DNA from: Leptofilum sp965223285
Lineage (GTDB): Bacteria > Chloroflexota > Anaerolineae > Promineifilales > Promineifilaceae
DNA length: 64,000 bases
Assembly: GCF_965223285.1 (NCBI RefSeq)
Contig: NZ_OZ244997.1
Location: 4,712,001-4,776,000, forward strand
Direction of reading: 5' to 3'
Part shown: positions 42,541 through 51,668 of the stretch, piece by piece
Position numbering within the stretch: position 1 is the first letter of the stretch
Layout of the letters: each line of letters starts with the position of its first letter
The notes under the pieces: generated by a model
Database searches by the model: none
Seen by the model: the letters and a program-made list of their open reading frames with translations, nothing else
What the model was told of the DNA's origin: nothing
Made by a program: the position numbers and the translations under genes

Positions 42541-43672
42541 CCAAACTCTTTTTTAGTGATTCTTTCTCTTCGTGTCGTTCAATGGCTAGCGCGATCAGCT
42601 TGTCTAGCAGTTGGCTGTAAGGTAGGCCGGTTGCTTCCCACAGCTTGGGATACATGGAGATTTGGGTGAAGCCGGGTATGGTGTTGATTTCATTTAGGTA
42701 GAAACGGCCGTTATCCACGTCCAGCAACAAATCCACCCGACCCAAACCCGCACAATCGATCGCCTTATAGGCTTGGACGGCCAAACGGCGCACTTCGTCA
42801 CTTTGCGCCTCAGTTAAATCGGCCGGGATGATTAGCTCAGAATCGTCGCTGACGTATTTGGCAACGTAATCATAAAATTCACGACGAGGGCGTACCTCGC
42901 CTACCACGCTAGCAATCGGTTCCGCGTTGCCCAACACTGAGACTTCCAGCTCGCGCACGTTCACGCCCTGCTCAACCACAATGCGGCGGTCGTAGCTGGC
43001 GGCTTCGTCCAGCCCAGCTTGCAGCTCTTCCCGGCTGGCACATTTACTAATGCCCACACTAGAGCCTAAGTTGGCGGGCTTGGTAAACAGTGGGTAGGTC
43101 AGAATTGCTTCAATCTGTTCAATGATTTTGTACGGCCGTTGCCGCCAATCATGGCTCTGCACTAGCAGCCAGGGCAGTACGGGTAACCCACTGGCGGTCA
43201 TTACTTGTTTGAAGATTGCTTTGTCCATGCCCACGGCCGACCCAACAACGCCAGCACCCACGTAGGGCAGATTAGCCAGCTCCAGCAAGCCCTGAACAGT
43301 GCCATCTTCCCCATACGGTCCGTGCAGCACTGGGAAAATGACATCGAGTTGAGAAACGGCCGCTTCGACCACGCTCAGCGCGGGCGTAATCCCCACGCTT
43401 TCACCCTCATCTAGCTGCATCAGCCCCGTTGCTTTTGGGTCTGGCAGTAGGGTAGCGGGGTGGCTGCTGGCCTTGCCTTCCGTGAGCATGCCGATGACGT
43501 CGCCCGTGAGCCAACGACCGTTTTTATCAATGCCAATTGGAATCACGTCATATTTGTCCAGGTTCAAGGCACGCATCACCGACTGCGCCGAATTGAGCGA
43601 CACCTCATGCTCGCCTGACCGACCGCCGAAAATGATACCAACTCGTAACTTGTCCTTACCGTTCTTAGTCAT
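42536..43672 (-). CDS. ddl: D-alanine--D-alanine ligase
   Basis: 378-residue ATP-grasp enzyme that makes D-Ala-D-Ala for the stem peptide. VGIIFGGRSGEHEVSLNSA near residues 10-28 is the N-terminal signature, with HGPYGEDGTVQG near 115, KPANLGSSVGISK near 200 and YLNEINTIPGFTQISMYPKLWEATG at the end. The longer in-frame extension to 43729 encodes the spacer repeat and is rejected. No Shine-Dalgarno sequence precedes ATG 43672 (a T-run does), so translation may depend on coupling or on the spacer hairpin. Length fits the VanA/Ddl long type. Confidence 0.94.
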   Translation of the reverse strand: MTKNGKDKLRVGIIFGGRSGEHEVSLNSAQSVMRALNLDKYDVIPIGIDKNGRWLTGDVIGMLTEGKASSHPATLLPDPKATGLMQLDEGESVGITPALSVVEAAVSQLDVIFPVLHGPYGEDGTVQGLLELANLPYVGAGVVGSAVGMDKAIFKQVMTASGLPVLPWLLVQSHDWRQRPYKIIEQIEAILTYPLFTKPANLGSSVGISKCASREELQAGLDEAASYDRRIVVEQGVNVRELEVSVLGNAEPIASVVGEVRPRREFYDYVAKYVSDDSELIIPADLTEAQSDEVRRLAVQAYKAIDCAGLGRVDLLLDVDNGRFYLNEINTIPGFTQISMYPKLWEATGLPYSQLLDKLIALAIERHEEKESLKKSLE

Positions 43673-43680
43673 AAAAAAAT

Positions 43681-43760
43681 AATCAATTGTGAATAGTGAA
43701 TTGAGAATTGTGAAGTGGCTATTAACCATTCACAATGAATTGTTCACTATTCACTATTTC
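43681..43760. repeat. CACAATTCACTATTC word spacer between murB and ddl
   Basis: CAATTGTGAATAGTGAATTGAG is opposed by CACAATGAATTGTTCACTATTC, giving a hairpin in the murB-ddl gap. Its left arm lies over the region where the ddl ribosome-binding site should be, so the fold could affect ddl translation. Confidence 0.65.
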
Positions 43761-44717
43761 TCACTCAAACTCCCAATCACCAACCAGTTCCACTTCCAGT
43801 TCCAGTTCTACGCCAAACTGCTCGCGGACACTGTTCCACGCTTCGGCGATGAGGCTGCGAATATCCTCCGCCGTGGCAGTGCCATCATTGGCAAAGAAAT
43901 TGGCGTGTTTTTCAGAAATATGTGCCCCGCCAACGCTAAATCCTTTGAGTCCAGCGGCCTCGATTAAATAACCGGCGTAATAATTTTCCGGGTTCTTGAA
44001 CATCGAGCCGACGGTGGCACCACCGGGTTGAGTCTGTTTGCGATGGGCCGTAAAGCCATCGGCGCGGGCGATGAGCACGTCTACTGGCTCTGGCGTTAGT
44101 TCCAGTTCAGCACTCAGCACCACACGGCGCGACAAATCGCGCCCTTGCTCTTGCTTGAGGATGCTGTCGCGGTAGCCATAGCTCATCTCGTTATTGCTGT
44201 AGATGCGCTGGCCGCGACCTGGTTCCCAAATAACGGCCGCACGCAAGTTGCTATCCATATCGGAGCCGTGTGCGCCGGAATTGCCCACGACAGCGCCGCC
44301 TACCGTACCCGGCACGCCAATGGCCCACTCCAGACCGCCCAGCCCCTTGCCAATGCACTGCCGTGCCAGCGAAGAGAGGTTCATGCCAGATTCCACTGTG
44401 CAAATAACGCTGGCCCCGGTGTGGCGGAACTGGATTGCCTTGGCCTTGTTCATAATCACCAGGCCACCAATGCCATAATCAGAGACAAGTATGTTGGAAC
44501 CTCCGCCAAGCAGAGTGTAGGGAATGCGCTTTTGGTAGGCGATGGAGACGGCCGTTTCCAATTCCGCAGCCGACTGAACCACCAAAAAGAGCTGCGCTGG
44601 CCCACCCACGCGGGCCGACGTGTACCGCGCCAGCGGTTCATCCAGCTTCAAGCGGTCGCCAAAGGCTGCCTGCAACTCTTGAATGGCCGATACTCGAATT
44701 GAGGTTCTCACGTTCAT
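43761..44717 (-). CDS. murB: UDP-N-acetylenolpyruvoylglucosamine reductase
   Basis: 318-residue FAD enzyme that reduces UDP-GlcNAc-enolpyruvate to UDP-MurNAc. The FAD-binding part shows TSARVGGPAQLFLVVQ, YTLLGGGSNILVSD, and GLEWAIGVPGTVGGAVVGNSGAHG (region about 135-158). The active-site Ser and Glu lie in GGATVGSMFKNPE and SEKHANFF, which is the type I/II boundary pattern seen in Chloroflexota. Its ATG overlaps the murC stop by 4 bp (ATGA). Confidence 0.95.
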   Translation of the reverse strand: MNVRTSIRVSAIQELQAAFGDRLKLDEPLARYTSARVGGPAQLFLVVQSAAELETAVSIAYQKRIPYTLLGGGSNILVSDYGIGGLVIMNKAKAIQFRHTGASVICTVESGMNLSSLARQCIGKGLGGLEWAIGVPGTVGGAVVGNSGAHGSDMDSNLRAAVIWEPGRGQRIYSNNEMSYGYRDSILKQEQGRDLSRRVVLSAELELTPEPVDVLIARADGFTAHRKQTQPGGATVGSMFKNPENYYAGYLIEAAGLKGFSVGGAHISEKHANFFANDGTATAEDIRSLIAEAWNSVREQFGVELELEVELVGDWEFE

Positions 44718-46138
44718 ACATCACTCCACAGTTGAATGCCTGCTAAAATTTGCTGGGCTACTTGGTTGCCGTCGCCTGCACCCAGTGTCAAAACCACATC
44801 ATGCGGCCGTACCCGGTCTAAAATATGTTTGGCCACGTCGTCCAGGTCGGGAATGTGGACGGCATCGGGATGGTTCATGGTTTCTAGCACAACGGCCGTA
44901 TCCAATCCCAACGAATCTGTTTCCCGACTTTTATAAATATCCAGTGCTACTACCTTGTCGGCTTCGGTAAAGCAGGTGCCAAATTTGTTTAACAGCAGCT
45001 TGGTGCGGCTGAAAGTGTGCGGCTGCCACACCGCCCACAGCCGCCGCCCAGGGTAACGTTGCCGCGCTGCCTTGAGCGTCACCTCAATTTCGGTGGGGTG
45101 GTGGGCGTAATCATCAATGATGGTCACGTTGCCCACCTCGCCAATCAGCTCAAAGCGGCGGTTGACCCCGCTAAAGCTGCCCAGCGCGGCGCGAATGACG
45201 TTGAAATCAATGCCCAGATCAGTGGCGACGATGATGGCCGCCAGGGCGTTGAGCACGTTGTGCTCACCCGGTAAGCGCAGCCTAGCCAGACCAATCATCT
45301 GCCCCTCGGTTTCAACCAAAAAGTCGGTGCCGCCCAGCTGGTTGGGGCGCAAATCCAGTGCCAGATAGTCCGCTTTGGGCTGTTCGCCGTCAGCCACGCC
45401 AAGCGCATAGGTAGTGGTTTGCACGTCTGATAGATTTAGATTTTGCAGTAGGACGGCCGTTTCTGCATCTGTCGCGCAGGTTACCAGATGTCCTCCTCCT
45501 GGCAGCAGTTGGGCAAATTGAGCGAAGGCATCACGATAGGCTTCCTCGCTGGGGAAGATGTCTGGGTGATCATGCTCAATGTTGGTAATGATGCCCACCT
45601 CTGGCTTGAGGCCGAGGAACATACGATCATACTCATCGGCTTCCACCACAAAGTAATCACCTTCCCCGAAACGGCCGTTGCCATCCAGCGAGGGCAAAAT
45701 GCCCCCCACAATTACCGTCGGGTCCAACTCTGCTTCCATCAGGATGTGAGCGATCATGCCGGTGGTGGTTGTTTTACCGTGCGTCCCGGCGATGGCAATG
45801 CCAATCCGGTCGGCCATCAGGTTGCCAATAAAGTCGGAGCGCTTCATCACTGGGATGTCGATGGCACGGGCGGCCTGGACTTCCGGGTTATCTTCGGGAA
45901 TGGCGGAGGAGATGACCAGCAGGTCTGCCCCGGCAATGTTTTCAGCGGCGTGGTTCTGGTAGATGGTGGCACCTTCATTGGCTAAAGCGGCCGTACTCTC
46001 ATTTGCCTGCATGTCAGAGCCAGAAACAGTAAATCCCCGTCCCAGCAACACCTTGGCAATCGCCGAGATACCCGACCCGCCAATGCCGATCAGGTGAATG
46101 TGCATATTTGGCTGCAGTGTAAACTGTTCTTCGCTCAT
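44714..46138 (-). CDS. murC: UDP-N-acetylmuramate--L-alanine ligase
   Basis: 474-residue Mur ligase adding L-Ala to UDP-MurNAc. HIHLIGIGGSGISAIAKVLL near the start, the P-loop GIAGTHGKTTTTGMIAHIL (region about 110-128), NIEHDHPDIF and DDYAHHPTEIEVTLKAARQRYPGRRLWAVWQPHTFSRT (key DDYAHHPTE) are diagnostic of MurC. The frame extends to GTG 46162, but ATG 46138 sits closer to the family start; neither has a strong Shine-Dalgarno sequence. It overlaps murB by 4 bp. A 114 bp gap separates it from the cvpA-like gene and contains opposed CCTCCC/GGGAGG words. Confidence 0.95.
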   Translation of the reverse strand: MSEEQFTLQPNMHIHLIGIGGSGISAIAKVLLGRGFTVSGSDMQANESTAALANEGATIYQNHAAENIAGADLLVISSAIPEDNPEVQAARAIDIPVMKRSDFIGNLMADRIGIAIAGTHGKTTTTGMIAHILMEAELDPTVIVGGILPSLDGNGRFGEGDYFVVEADEYDRMFLGLKPEVGIITNIEHDHPDIFPSEEAYRDAFAQFAQLLPGGGHLVTCATDAETAVLLQNLNLSDVQTTTYALGVADGEQPKADYLALDLRPNQLGGTDFLVETEGQMIGLARLRLPGEHNVLNALAAIIVATDLGIDFNVIRAALGSFSGVNRRFELIGEVGNVTIIDDYAHHPTEIEVTLKAARQRYPGRRLWAVWQPHTFSRTKLLLNKFGTCFTEADKVVALDIYKSRETDSLGLDTAVVLETMNHPDAVHIPDLDDVAKHILDRVRPHDVVLTLGAGDGNQVAQQILAGIQLWSDV

Positions 46139-46252
46139 CTTTAAAAATAACTCTTGAGTCACAACACAATTCTCTACCCTCTCCCTAGCCCTCCCCCAGC
46201 GAGGGAGGGAACACGCCTCCCCTCCCGCCGGGAGGGGATTGAAGGGAGGGAA

Positions 46253-46831
46253 TTAAATCATCACAATAATCACAAATAAAAAGACAATCACTACCAAAAA
46301 TGGCAGGTACGGTTCCAACAGTGGTAGCGGTAGCCGCCCCATCAACGCACCTAACTCACCAGCCACATCTGGACGGGTCAAAACCGTAAAATCGAATGGA
46401 TATGGCTCGCCAGGCGGGAGCTGTAGCCATTCGCCCGCGGCCTGAATGCGATACTCTAAAAATGACCAGAGTGAACCGATAATCAGATAGCCATTCAAAG
46501 CACCGACGATCAGTCCCAGTAGCTTGTCCTGGAATGTATCGCGTACCCGCAGTCGCTCGCCAAAGCGAGACCCGGCAAAAGCTGGCCCCTGGTAGCTAAA
46601 AAAGGCGATGAGTAGGTGCAAGATTGCCAAATAGTAAAATCGCTGCCGATCTGGCGGGATGGTGCTGCCTGTTGGTACAAATCCCAGAAAAAGATTGCCA
46701 AACTGGTTGATGGCAAACAAAGACAAAATGAGACCAGAGGTGGCAATCACTTCCCGCGTCCAGCCACGCAAAGAGCCTATGATGGCAAAAAATAAAATCA
46801 TTAACCAAAAAAGTGAGCCTAAACTCAGCAT
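46253..46831 (-). CDS. CvpA-family membrane protein
   Basis: 192-residue protein with the CvpA layout: four to five hydrophobic helices, starting LGSLFWLMILFFAIIGSLRGWTREVIATSGLIL and with FQDKLLGLIVGALNGYLIIGSLW in the middle. CvpA proteins are needed for colicin V production in E. coli and for envelope robustness in several bacteria; their chemistry is unknown. It is an unusual insert between murG (4 bp upstream) and murC in a dcw cluster. The close spacing suggests it belongs to the operon and to wall synthesis. Confidence 0.8.
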   Translation of the reverse strand: MLSLGSLFWLMILFFAIIGSLRGWTREVIATSGLILSLFAINQFGNLFLGFVPTGSTIPPDRQRFYYLAILHLLIAFFSYQGPAFAGSRFGERLRVRDTFQDKLLGLIVGALNGYLIIGSLWSFLEYRIQAAGEWLQLPPGEPYPFDFTVLTRPDVAGELGALMGRLPLPLLEPYLPFLVVIVFLFVIIVMI

Positions 46832-46835
46832 CTTC

Positions 46836-47954
46836 TCACTCCTTCCCGCTCGTTTTAGCCACTGATTCGATGAGAGCTGCCAAGTTTTCTGCCCCGTTGG
46901 GCACGTCTAGGTCACGGGCTGCCTGGCGCATTTGGGCTAATTTGTTTGGGTCTGCCAACAATGATTGGATGGTTGGCAGGAGTTTTTCGTTTAAAGTTTC
47001 ATCGGTTAGCTGTACGGCCGTACCCCTCTCGCACAAATAATCTGCATTCACCTTTTGGTACCGCCACGCCCAGGCCAGCGGTACCAAAATGGACGGCAGA
47101 CCAAAGGCTGTGCTTTCACCTAACATACTGGCTCCGGCGCGGGCTACTACCAGGTCAGCAGCATGGAAGGCGTGCCCCATCTTGTCATGAAGATAGGGAT
47201 ACGGCCGATAAAATTCACGCAATGCTTTGGGCAGTTTCTTAGCGTTGGTGTCCACTTCATCCCAGGTGAAGGTGCCGCTAATGTGAATGATCTGCACCGC
47301 TTGCAGCAGTTCTGGCAAAATTTTCATCAAGGCGCGATTGATCGCCCGCGCCCCACGGCTGCCGCCAAAGACCATCAGGGTGGGGCGGCCAGGCTGCAAA
47401 TCGAAGCTGGCCAGTGCATCTTCCAGGCTTATGTTGGCAGCAGCGCGCAATTCTGGGCGCACGGGGTAGCCGGTAACAACCAGTTTGTCAGCCGGAACAA
47501 ATTGAGCGGAACCGTCCGTGGTGGCTCCAACTTTTTCCGCATAGCGTAGCGAGAACTGGATCGATTGCCCTGGTTCTACATCGGGCAAATAAATAGTGAT
47601 GGGCACGCCCAGCCAGCGACAGGCCAGGGTAAACGGAAAGGCCATGTAGCCTCCAGTCATGAACATGACATCGGGGCGGAAGCGGCGCACAATTTGGCGT
47701 GCCTTGCTCACGCTGAGCAGGAGCTTGCTGCCGTTAACCAGCTTGCGGTGCAGCGGCACGCCAGCTATCGCCCCACCCACGATGGTTTCCAGCTTGATGC
47801 CTGCTCTGGGGACTAACGTCTGTTCCATTTCACCTTTTGTGCCCACCCAGAGAATGTTTTCTGTGGGTAAGCCTCTGTTGCGTAGTGCGGTGGCTGCTGC
47901 CAGGGCGGGGTAAATGCCGCCGCCAGTGCCGCCAGCGCAGATAAGTACGCGCAT
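46836..47954 (-). CDS. murG: UDP-GlcNAc:lipid I glycosyltransferase
   Basis: 372-residue GT28 transferase that makes lipid II on the inner membrane face. The G loop CAGGTGGGIYPALAAATAL (residues 6-24), MTGGYMAFPFTLA, VFGGSRGARAINRAL, and the donor site VARAGASMLGESTAFGLPSILVPLA (region about 268-292) are intact. It starts 2 bp after ftsW ends, and cvpA-like follows 4 bp later, so this is one coupled transcript. Confidence 0.96.
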   Translation of the reverse strand: MRVLICAGGTGGGIYPALAAATALRNRGLPTENILWVGTKGEMEQTLVPRAGIKLETIVGGAIAGVPLHRKLVNGSKLLLSVSKARQIVRRFRPDVMFMTGGYMAFPFTLACRWLGVPITIYLPDVEPGQSIQFSLRYAEKVGATTDGSAQFVPADKLVVTGYPVRPELRAAANISLEDALASFDLQPGRPTLMVFGGSRGARAINRALMKILPELLQAVQIIHISGTFTWDEVDTNAKKLPKALREFYRPYPYLHDKMGHAFHAADLVVARAGASMLGESTAFGLPSILVPLAWAWRYQKVNADYLCERGTAVQLTDETLNEKLLPTIQSLLADPNKLAQMRQAARDLDVPNGAENLAALIESVAKTSGKE

Positions 47955-47956
47955 GT

Positions 47957-49177
47957 TTAGAACCTATCTGCCGACGGCCGTCTGCTCCGCCGCGTGTTTC
48001 TTTTTGTTGTTTTTCGCCGAGTGCCGCTGCCCTGCGGCCGTTTTTGCAAAGCCGAATCCCGCGAGACATTAAGCAAGATGCCTGCCCCCACCATCGTGAT
48101 AGCCAGCGAGGTGCCGCCATAGCTCATGAAGGGCAAGGGGATTCCGGTAAAGGGAATAACGGCCGTAATCACTGCAATGTTGATAAACGCCTGGTACACA
48201 ATCCAGCAGGTGATGCCCATTGCCAATAACGAGCCGAAACTGTCGCGGGCGCGGGCGGCTGTACGCAGACCACGCCACACAAACATGCCCAGCAACACAA
48301 CCACCAGCAGCGTACCGGCTAAGCCGAGCTCTTCACCCAGGATGGCAAACACACCGTCTGTGTGAGCAAAGGGGAGCGGCCCAAACTTTTGGGTGCTTTC
48401 GCCCAAGCCGACGCCAAAAATGCCGCCACGCCCCAGCGCAATCAGCGATTGCTGCACGTGCCAGCTGGCCTGCGCCGGATCAGACAATGCCTGCGTGTAC
48501 GCATCCACGCGGGCTTGGGCGTGGGGCAGTGTGTTAATCAAGAGTAAAAATACTGCGCCACCAAGAAAGCCAGCCACGGCAAACTGCCGCCAATCGGCCC
48601 CGGCTACGAAGAAGAGCGTGAAGCTAACTAGGGCAATTAAACCAGCTGTGCTGAGGTCTGGTTGACGCACAATCAGAGCACACACTACGCCCACAATCAC
48701 CGAGAAAGGCAGCAGGCCGTAGGTAAGCAGCTTGATGCGGTCTCCTTTGCTGGAAAGCCAGTGGGCAATGTAAATAATCATGGCTAGCTTGGCAATCTCA
48801 GATGGTTGATAGGAGTCATTGTATAAACCACGCTGGGCGCCGAGGTCGGAAACGGCCGTAAAAAACAGAACAAACAGCAGACCCGCTAGCGTCGCCCCTA
48901 AAAACGGCACCGAAAAGCGTCGCAAAATGTGGTAATCAAACTGCATCACGCCGACCAGGGCGATGAAGCCCAATCCCAGTGCCATAAATTGCCGCCGGAA
49001 ATAATAAGTAGCATCGTCTTGAAAGCGTAAGCCGTAGTCGAAGGTGGTGCTGTACACCATCAGCATTCCCAAAACCAACAATCCGGCGATGGAGAGCAGC
49101 AGCCAGTAATCAAACCGGAAGCGCAATACCGGATTCACGCGATTGCTTCTTTTTCGGACGATATTTACTGTGGTCAT
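47957..49177 (-). CDS. ftsW: Septal peptidoglycan polymerase FtsW (SEDS family)
   Basis: 406-residue SEDS protein with about ten helices that polymerises lipid II at the septum with FtsI. Motifs: GMLMVYSTTFDYGL in the first helix, YQPSEIAKLAMIIYIA, RQPDLSTAGLIAL, LGEELGLAGTLLVVVL and ITAVIPFTGIPLPFMSYGGTSL. The TAVIPFTGIPLPFMSYGGTS form marks FtsW as opposed to RodA. The long basic tail (RPQGSGTRRKTTKRNTRRSRR) is cytoplasmic. An F-type word spacer lies upstream. Confidence 0.94.
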   Translation of the reverse strand: MTTVNIVRKRSNRVNPVLRFRFDYWLLLSIAGLLVLGMLMVYSTTFDYGLRFQDDATYYFRRQFMALGLGFIALVGVMQFDYHILRRFSVPFLGATLAGLLFVLFFTAVSDLGAQRGLYNDSYQPSEIAKLAMIIYIAHWLSSKGDRIKLLTYGLLPFSVIVGVVCALIVRQPDLSTAGLIALVSFTLFFVAGADWRQFAVAGFLGGAVFLLLINTLPHAQARVDAYTQALSDPAQASWHVQQSLIALGRGGIFGVGLGESTQKFGPLPFAHTDGVFAILGEELGLAGTLLVVVLLGMFVWRGLRTAARARDSFGSLLAMGITCWIVYQAFINIAVITAVIPFTGIPLPFMSYGGTSLAITMVGAGILLNVSRDSALQKRPQGSGTRRKTTKRNTRRSRRPSADRF

Positions 49178-49196
49178 AGAAAAACCCTGTTGGATT

Positions 49197-49262
49197 AGTT
49201 GATAGTTGTTAGTTTGCTAGTGGCTAGCAACGAACCACTAACCACTAGCTACTATCCACAAA
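49197..49262. repeat. CTAGTGGTTAGT word spacer between murD and ftsW
   Basis: TAGTTGTTAGTTTGCTAGTGGCTAG is opposed by CCACTAACCACTAGCTAC, giving a folding spacer in the murD-ftsW gap. A shorter relative, GGTGGCTAGTTTACTAGCCAC, lies between ftsL and rsmH. Confidence 0.7.
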
Positions 49263-49266
49263 TTAC

Positions 49267-50616
49267 CTACAATGCATTTACCAACTGTCTAAACAACTCT
49301 CCGCGCTCGGCAAAATTGTCGAAGGCATCAAAGCTGGTGCCGCCGGGTGAAAGTAGCACAATATCGCCAGAAACGGCCGTTCCCGCCGCCAATTCCACCG
49401 CTTCTGCTACCGTCCTCACCTGATGCACGTCAGAATGCCCTTGTTCAGCGAGTTTTTCAGCCAGCATGTCAGCCAAATCGCCAAACAGGATGACGGTCTT
49501 AACGCGCTGGGTCACTTCTTCTGCCCAGACTTCCCATTCCATTGCTTTGTCTTTGCCACCAGCCAGCAAAATGAGTGGCTCACTGAATGCATTCACAGCC
49601 GCCATCGCGCGTTCCGGGGCAGTGGCGATGGAGTCGTTGATCCACTGCACGCCGCGCCGGGTGCGAACCAGCTCCAGCCGATGCTCAACCCCAGTGAAGG
49701 TGCGAATGGCCTGAGCAATTGCTTCGGCGGGAATGCCTGCTGAGTCGGCCAGGGTGGTGGCAGCGAGGACGTTAAGCAGGTTGTGGCGACCACGCAACTG
49801 CACCTCATCTACCCGGCAAACCGCTTTTTCTGCACCATTGCGGATGACGATACGGCCGTCTTTCACAAAAGCCCCTTCGGTTACCTCATTTTTCAAGCTA
49901 AACAGCCGTAGCTGCCCCTGCACAATCGCGCTTAGAGCCAGGGAGCCGGGGTTATCGGCGCATAAAACTGCAATGTCGTCGGCCGTTTGGTGGCGCAAAA
50001 TATTGGCTTTGGCGTTGGTATATGCCTTCATTGTCTTATGTCTGTCCAGATGGTTGGGCGTGATGTTTAGCACGGTGGCAATGTGCGGGCTGCGATCCCA
50101 AATTTCTAGCTGGAAGCTGGAAAGCTCCTGCACCACCACGTCCTCAGGTTCCATTTTGTGCAGATCGGCAATAAGCGGCTGGCCAATATTACCACCCACC
50201 CAGGTGTGCCGTCCGGCGACCTGGCTCATCACACCTGTGAGTGCCGTCGTCGTTGTTTTGCCTGCCGAGCCCGTGATGCCAATAACGGCCGTTGGTGCCC
50301 GCTTGCTAAACTCCAAAGAGTCATTGGTAATCGGGATGCCTTTTGCCTGCGCTGCCTGTACCAGCGGTGCCTCTAACGGCACGCCACCACTCACGGCCAA
50401 AATGTCTGCTTCGTCTACAAGTTCCATCGGATGTTCTCCCAACACATACCGGATATTCAGGTCTTGTAATTCGTCCAAAATATCTCGTAGTTTTTCCGGC
50501 GAGCGCAAATCCGTCACAGTGACTGCCGCGCCCGCCTCAGTAGCAAACCGGGCCAACGCTTTGCCTTGCCGCGCCAGACCAAGAATGAGTAGTCGTCTGC
50601 CTGCCAGTTCATCCAT
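49267..50616 (-). CDS. murD: UDP-N-acetylmuramoylalanine--D-glutamate ligase
   Basis: 449-residue Mur ligase adding D-Glu. RRLLILGLARQGKALARFA opens the protein, AVIGITGSAGKTTTTALTGVM is the P-loop (region about 110-130), and INDSIATAPERAMAAVNAF and LLLSPGGTSFDAFDNFAERGELFRQLV (region near the end) are MurD signatures. The frame is open to 50733, but the extra 39 residues (with IRDWRLEINLQSPVSS) are the translated word repeat of the spacer, so ATG 50616 is chosen. It lacks a clear Shine-Dalgarno sequence. Confidence 0.94.
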   Translation of the reverse strand: MDELAGRRLLILGLARQGKALARFATEAGAAVTVTDLRSPEKLRDILDELQDLNIRYVLGEHPMELVDEADILAVSGGVPLEAPLVQAAQAKGIPITNDSLEFSKRAPTAVIGITGSAGKTTTTALTGVMSQVAGRHTWVGGNIGQPLIADLHKMEPEDVVVQELSSFQLEIWDRSPHIATVLNITPNHLDRHKTMKAYTNAKANILRHQTADDIAVLCADNPGSLALSAIVQGQLRLFSLKNEVTEGAFVKDGRIVIRNGAEKAVCRVDEVQLRGRHNLLNVLAATTLADSAGIPAEAIAQAIRTFTGVEHRLELVRTRRGVQWINDSIATAPERAMAAVNAFSEPLILLAGGKDKAMEWEVWAEEVTQRVKTVILFGDLADMLAEKLAEQGHSDVHQVRTVAEAVELAAGTAVSGDIVLLSPGGTSFDAFDNFAERGELFRQLVNAL

Positions 50617-50621
50617 TTCAT

Positions 50622-50680
50622 AGAGACTGGAGACTGGAGATTGGAGATTAATCTCTAGTCTCCAATCTCTAATCTCTAAA
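50622..50680. repeat. GAGATTGGAGA-family hairpin spacer between mraY and murD
   Basis: GAGACTGGAGACTGGAGATTGG is opposed by CTAGTCTCCAATCTCTAATC, filling the whole mraY-murD gap. The mraY stop codon (TAG) is part of the repeat. Same family as 8937-8990 and 20792-20818. Confidence 0.8.
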
Positions 50681-51668
50681 TTTGCGCCAGGGCAATGCCA
50701 ATCATGGCGCTTAACAAGCCAATGAGCCACCAACGCTGCACAATCTGGGTTTCGCCCCAGCCAATCGCTTCAAAATGATGGTGCAGTGGTGCCATCTTAA
50801 ACAGCCGCTTGCCGCCAGTGGCTTTGAAATAAAGCACCTGAATGGTGCTGGAAAGCATGGTGGCAATGGGCACAATGGCAATAATGGGCAAAATGAGCCA
50901 TTGGTTGGTCATGAGAGCAACCACGCCTAGCGCACCACCCAAAGCCTGCGATCCCACATCACCCATGAACATTTGAGCCGGGTGGGCGTTGAACCACAAA
51001 AAGGCAAAGCAGGCACCAACGGTAATAAAGCAAAAAATGACCAAAAATTGCTGGTCGCGCAGCAGGGCAATAATGCCGTAGGCGGCAAAGGCCGTGGCGG
51101 CGATGATGCCTGCCAGTCCATCCAGCCCGTCGGTGATGTTTACCGCGTTGGCTGTACCAGCAATGATGATGACCGCCATCGGAATGTAAAAAATGCCAAC
51201 ATCTAGCAAAATCGGGATGGTGGGTACAGCGACCCAGCCATGCCCATCGTTTACGACCCAGTAGAGAACGGCCGTTGCCACGAATGCAATGCCTAGCTGA
51301 AACCAGATTTTAACTCTGGCGCGCATCCCTTTTTCCCCATGCGGGCGGGGGTAGATTCCTAGATAGTCGTCTATGCCGCCCAAGATGGCATAAGCTACCA
51401 TCACGCCCAAGGGGATGATGATGCTTTCGGCAATTTCCAAATCCTGCACAATCTGCACAATATTGACCATAATGCTGATGATGACCACCCAGCCCACAAT
51501 CAAGATGCCACCCATGGTGGGGGTTCCCATTTTGGTCATGTGAGTGTTCGGGCCGTCGATGCGAATTTGCGCCCCTAATTTGAAGCGTCGCATTAGCTCC
51601 ACCAGCGGGCTGCCCCAAATGACAGCCATTAGGAAGGTGACCCCACCAATGGTGAGTGCGAAGGCCAT
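50676..51668 (-). CDS. mraY: Phospho-MurNAc-pentapeptide translocase
   Basis: 330-residue ten-helix enzyme that loads phospho-MurNAc-pentapeptide onto undecaprenyl phosphate to make lipid I. KMGTPTMGGILI (about 46-57), the Asp pair in GGIDDYLGI, NITDGLDGLAGI and MFMGDVGSQALGGALG are the metal and substrate sites; KRLFKMAPLHHHFEAIGW at the end is the HHH signature. Its ATG overlaps the murF stop by one base. Confidence 0.97.
   Translation of the reverse strand: MAFALTIGGVTFLMAVIWGSPLVELMRRFKLGAQIRIDGPNTHMTKMGTPTMGGILIVGWVVIISIMVNIVQIVQDLEIAESIIIPLGVMVAYAILGGIDDYLGIYPRPHGEKGMRARVKIWFQLGIAFVATAVLYWVVNDGHGWVAVPTIPILLDVGIFYIPMAVIIIAGTANAVNITDGLDGLAGIIAATAFAAYGIIALLRDQQFLVIFCFITVGACFAFLWFNAHPAQMFMGDVGSQALGGALGVVALMTNQWLILPIIAIVPIATMLSSTIQVLYFKATGGKRLFKMAPLHHHFEAIGWGETQIVQRWWLIGLLSAMIGIALAQI

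Noticed and set aside
43673..43729. N-terminal extension of Ddl
   Set aside because: The extra 19 residues translate the spacer repeat and do not belong to the family.
50617..50733. N-terminal extension of MurD
   Set aside because: The 39 extra residues include the IRDWRLEI translation of the GATTGGA word repeat and the end of mraY.
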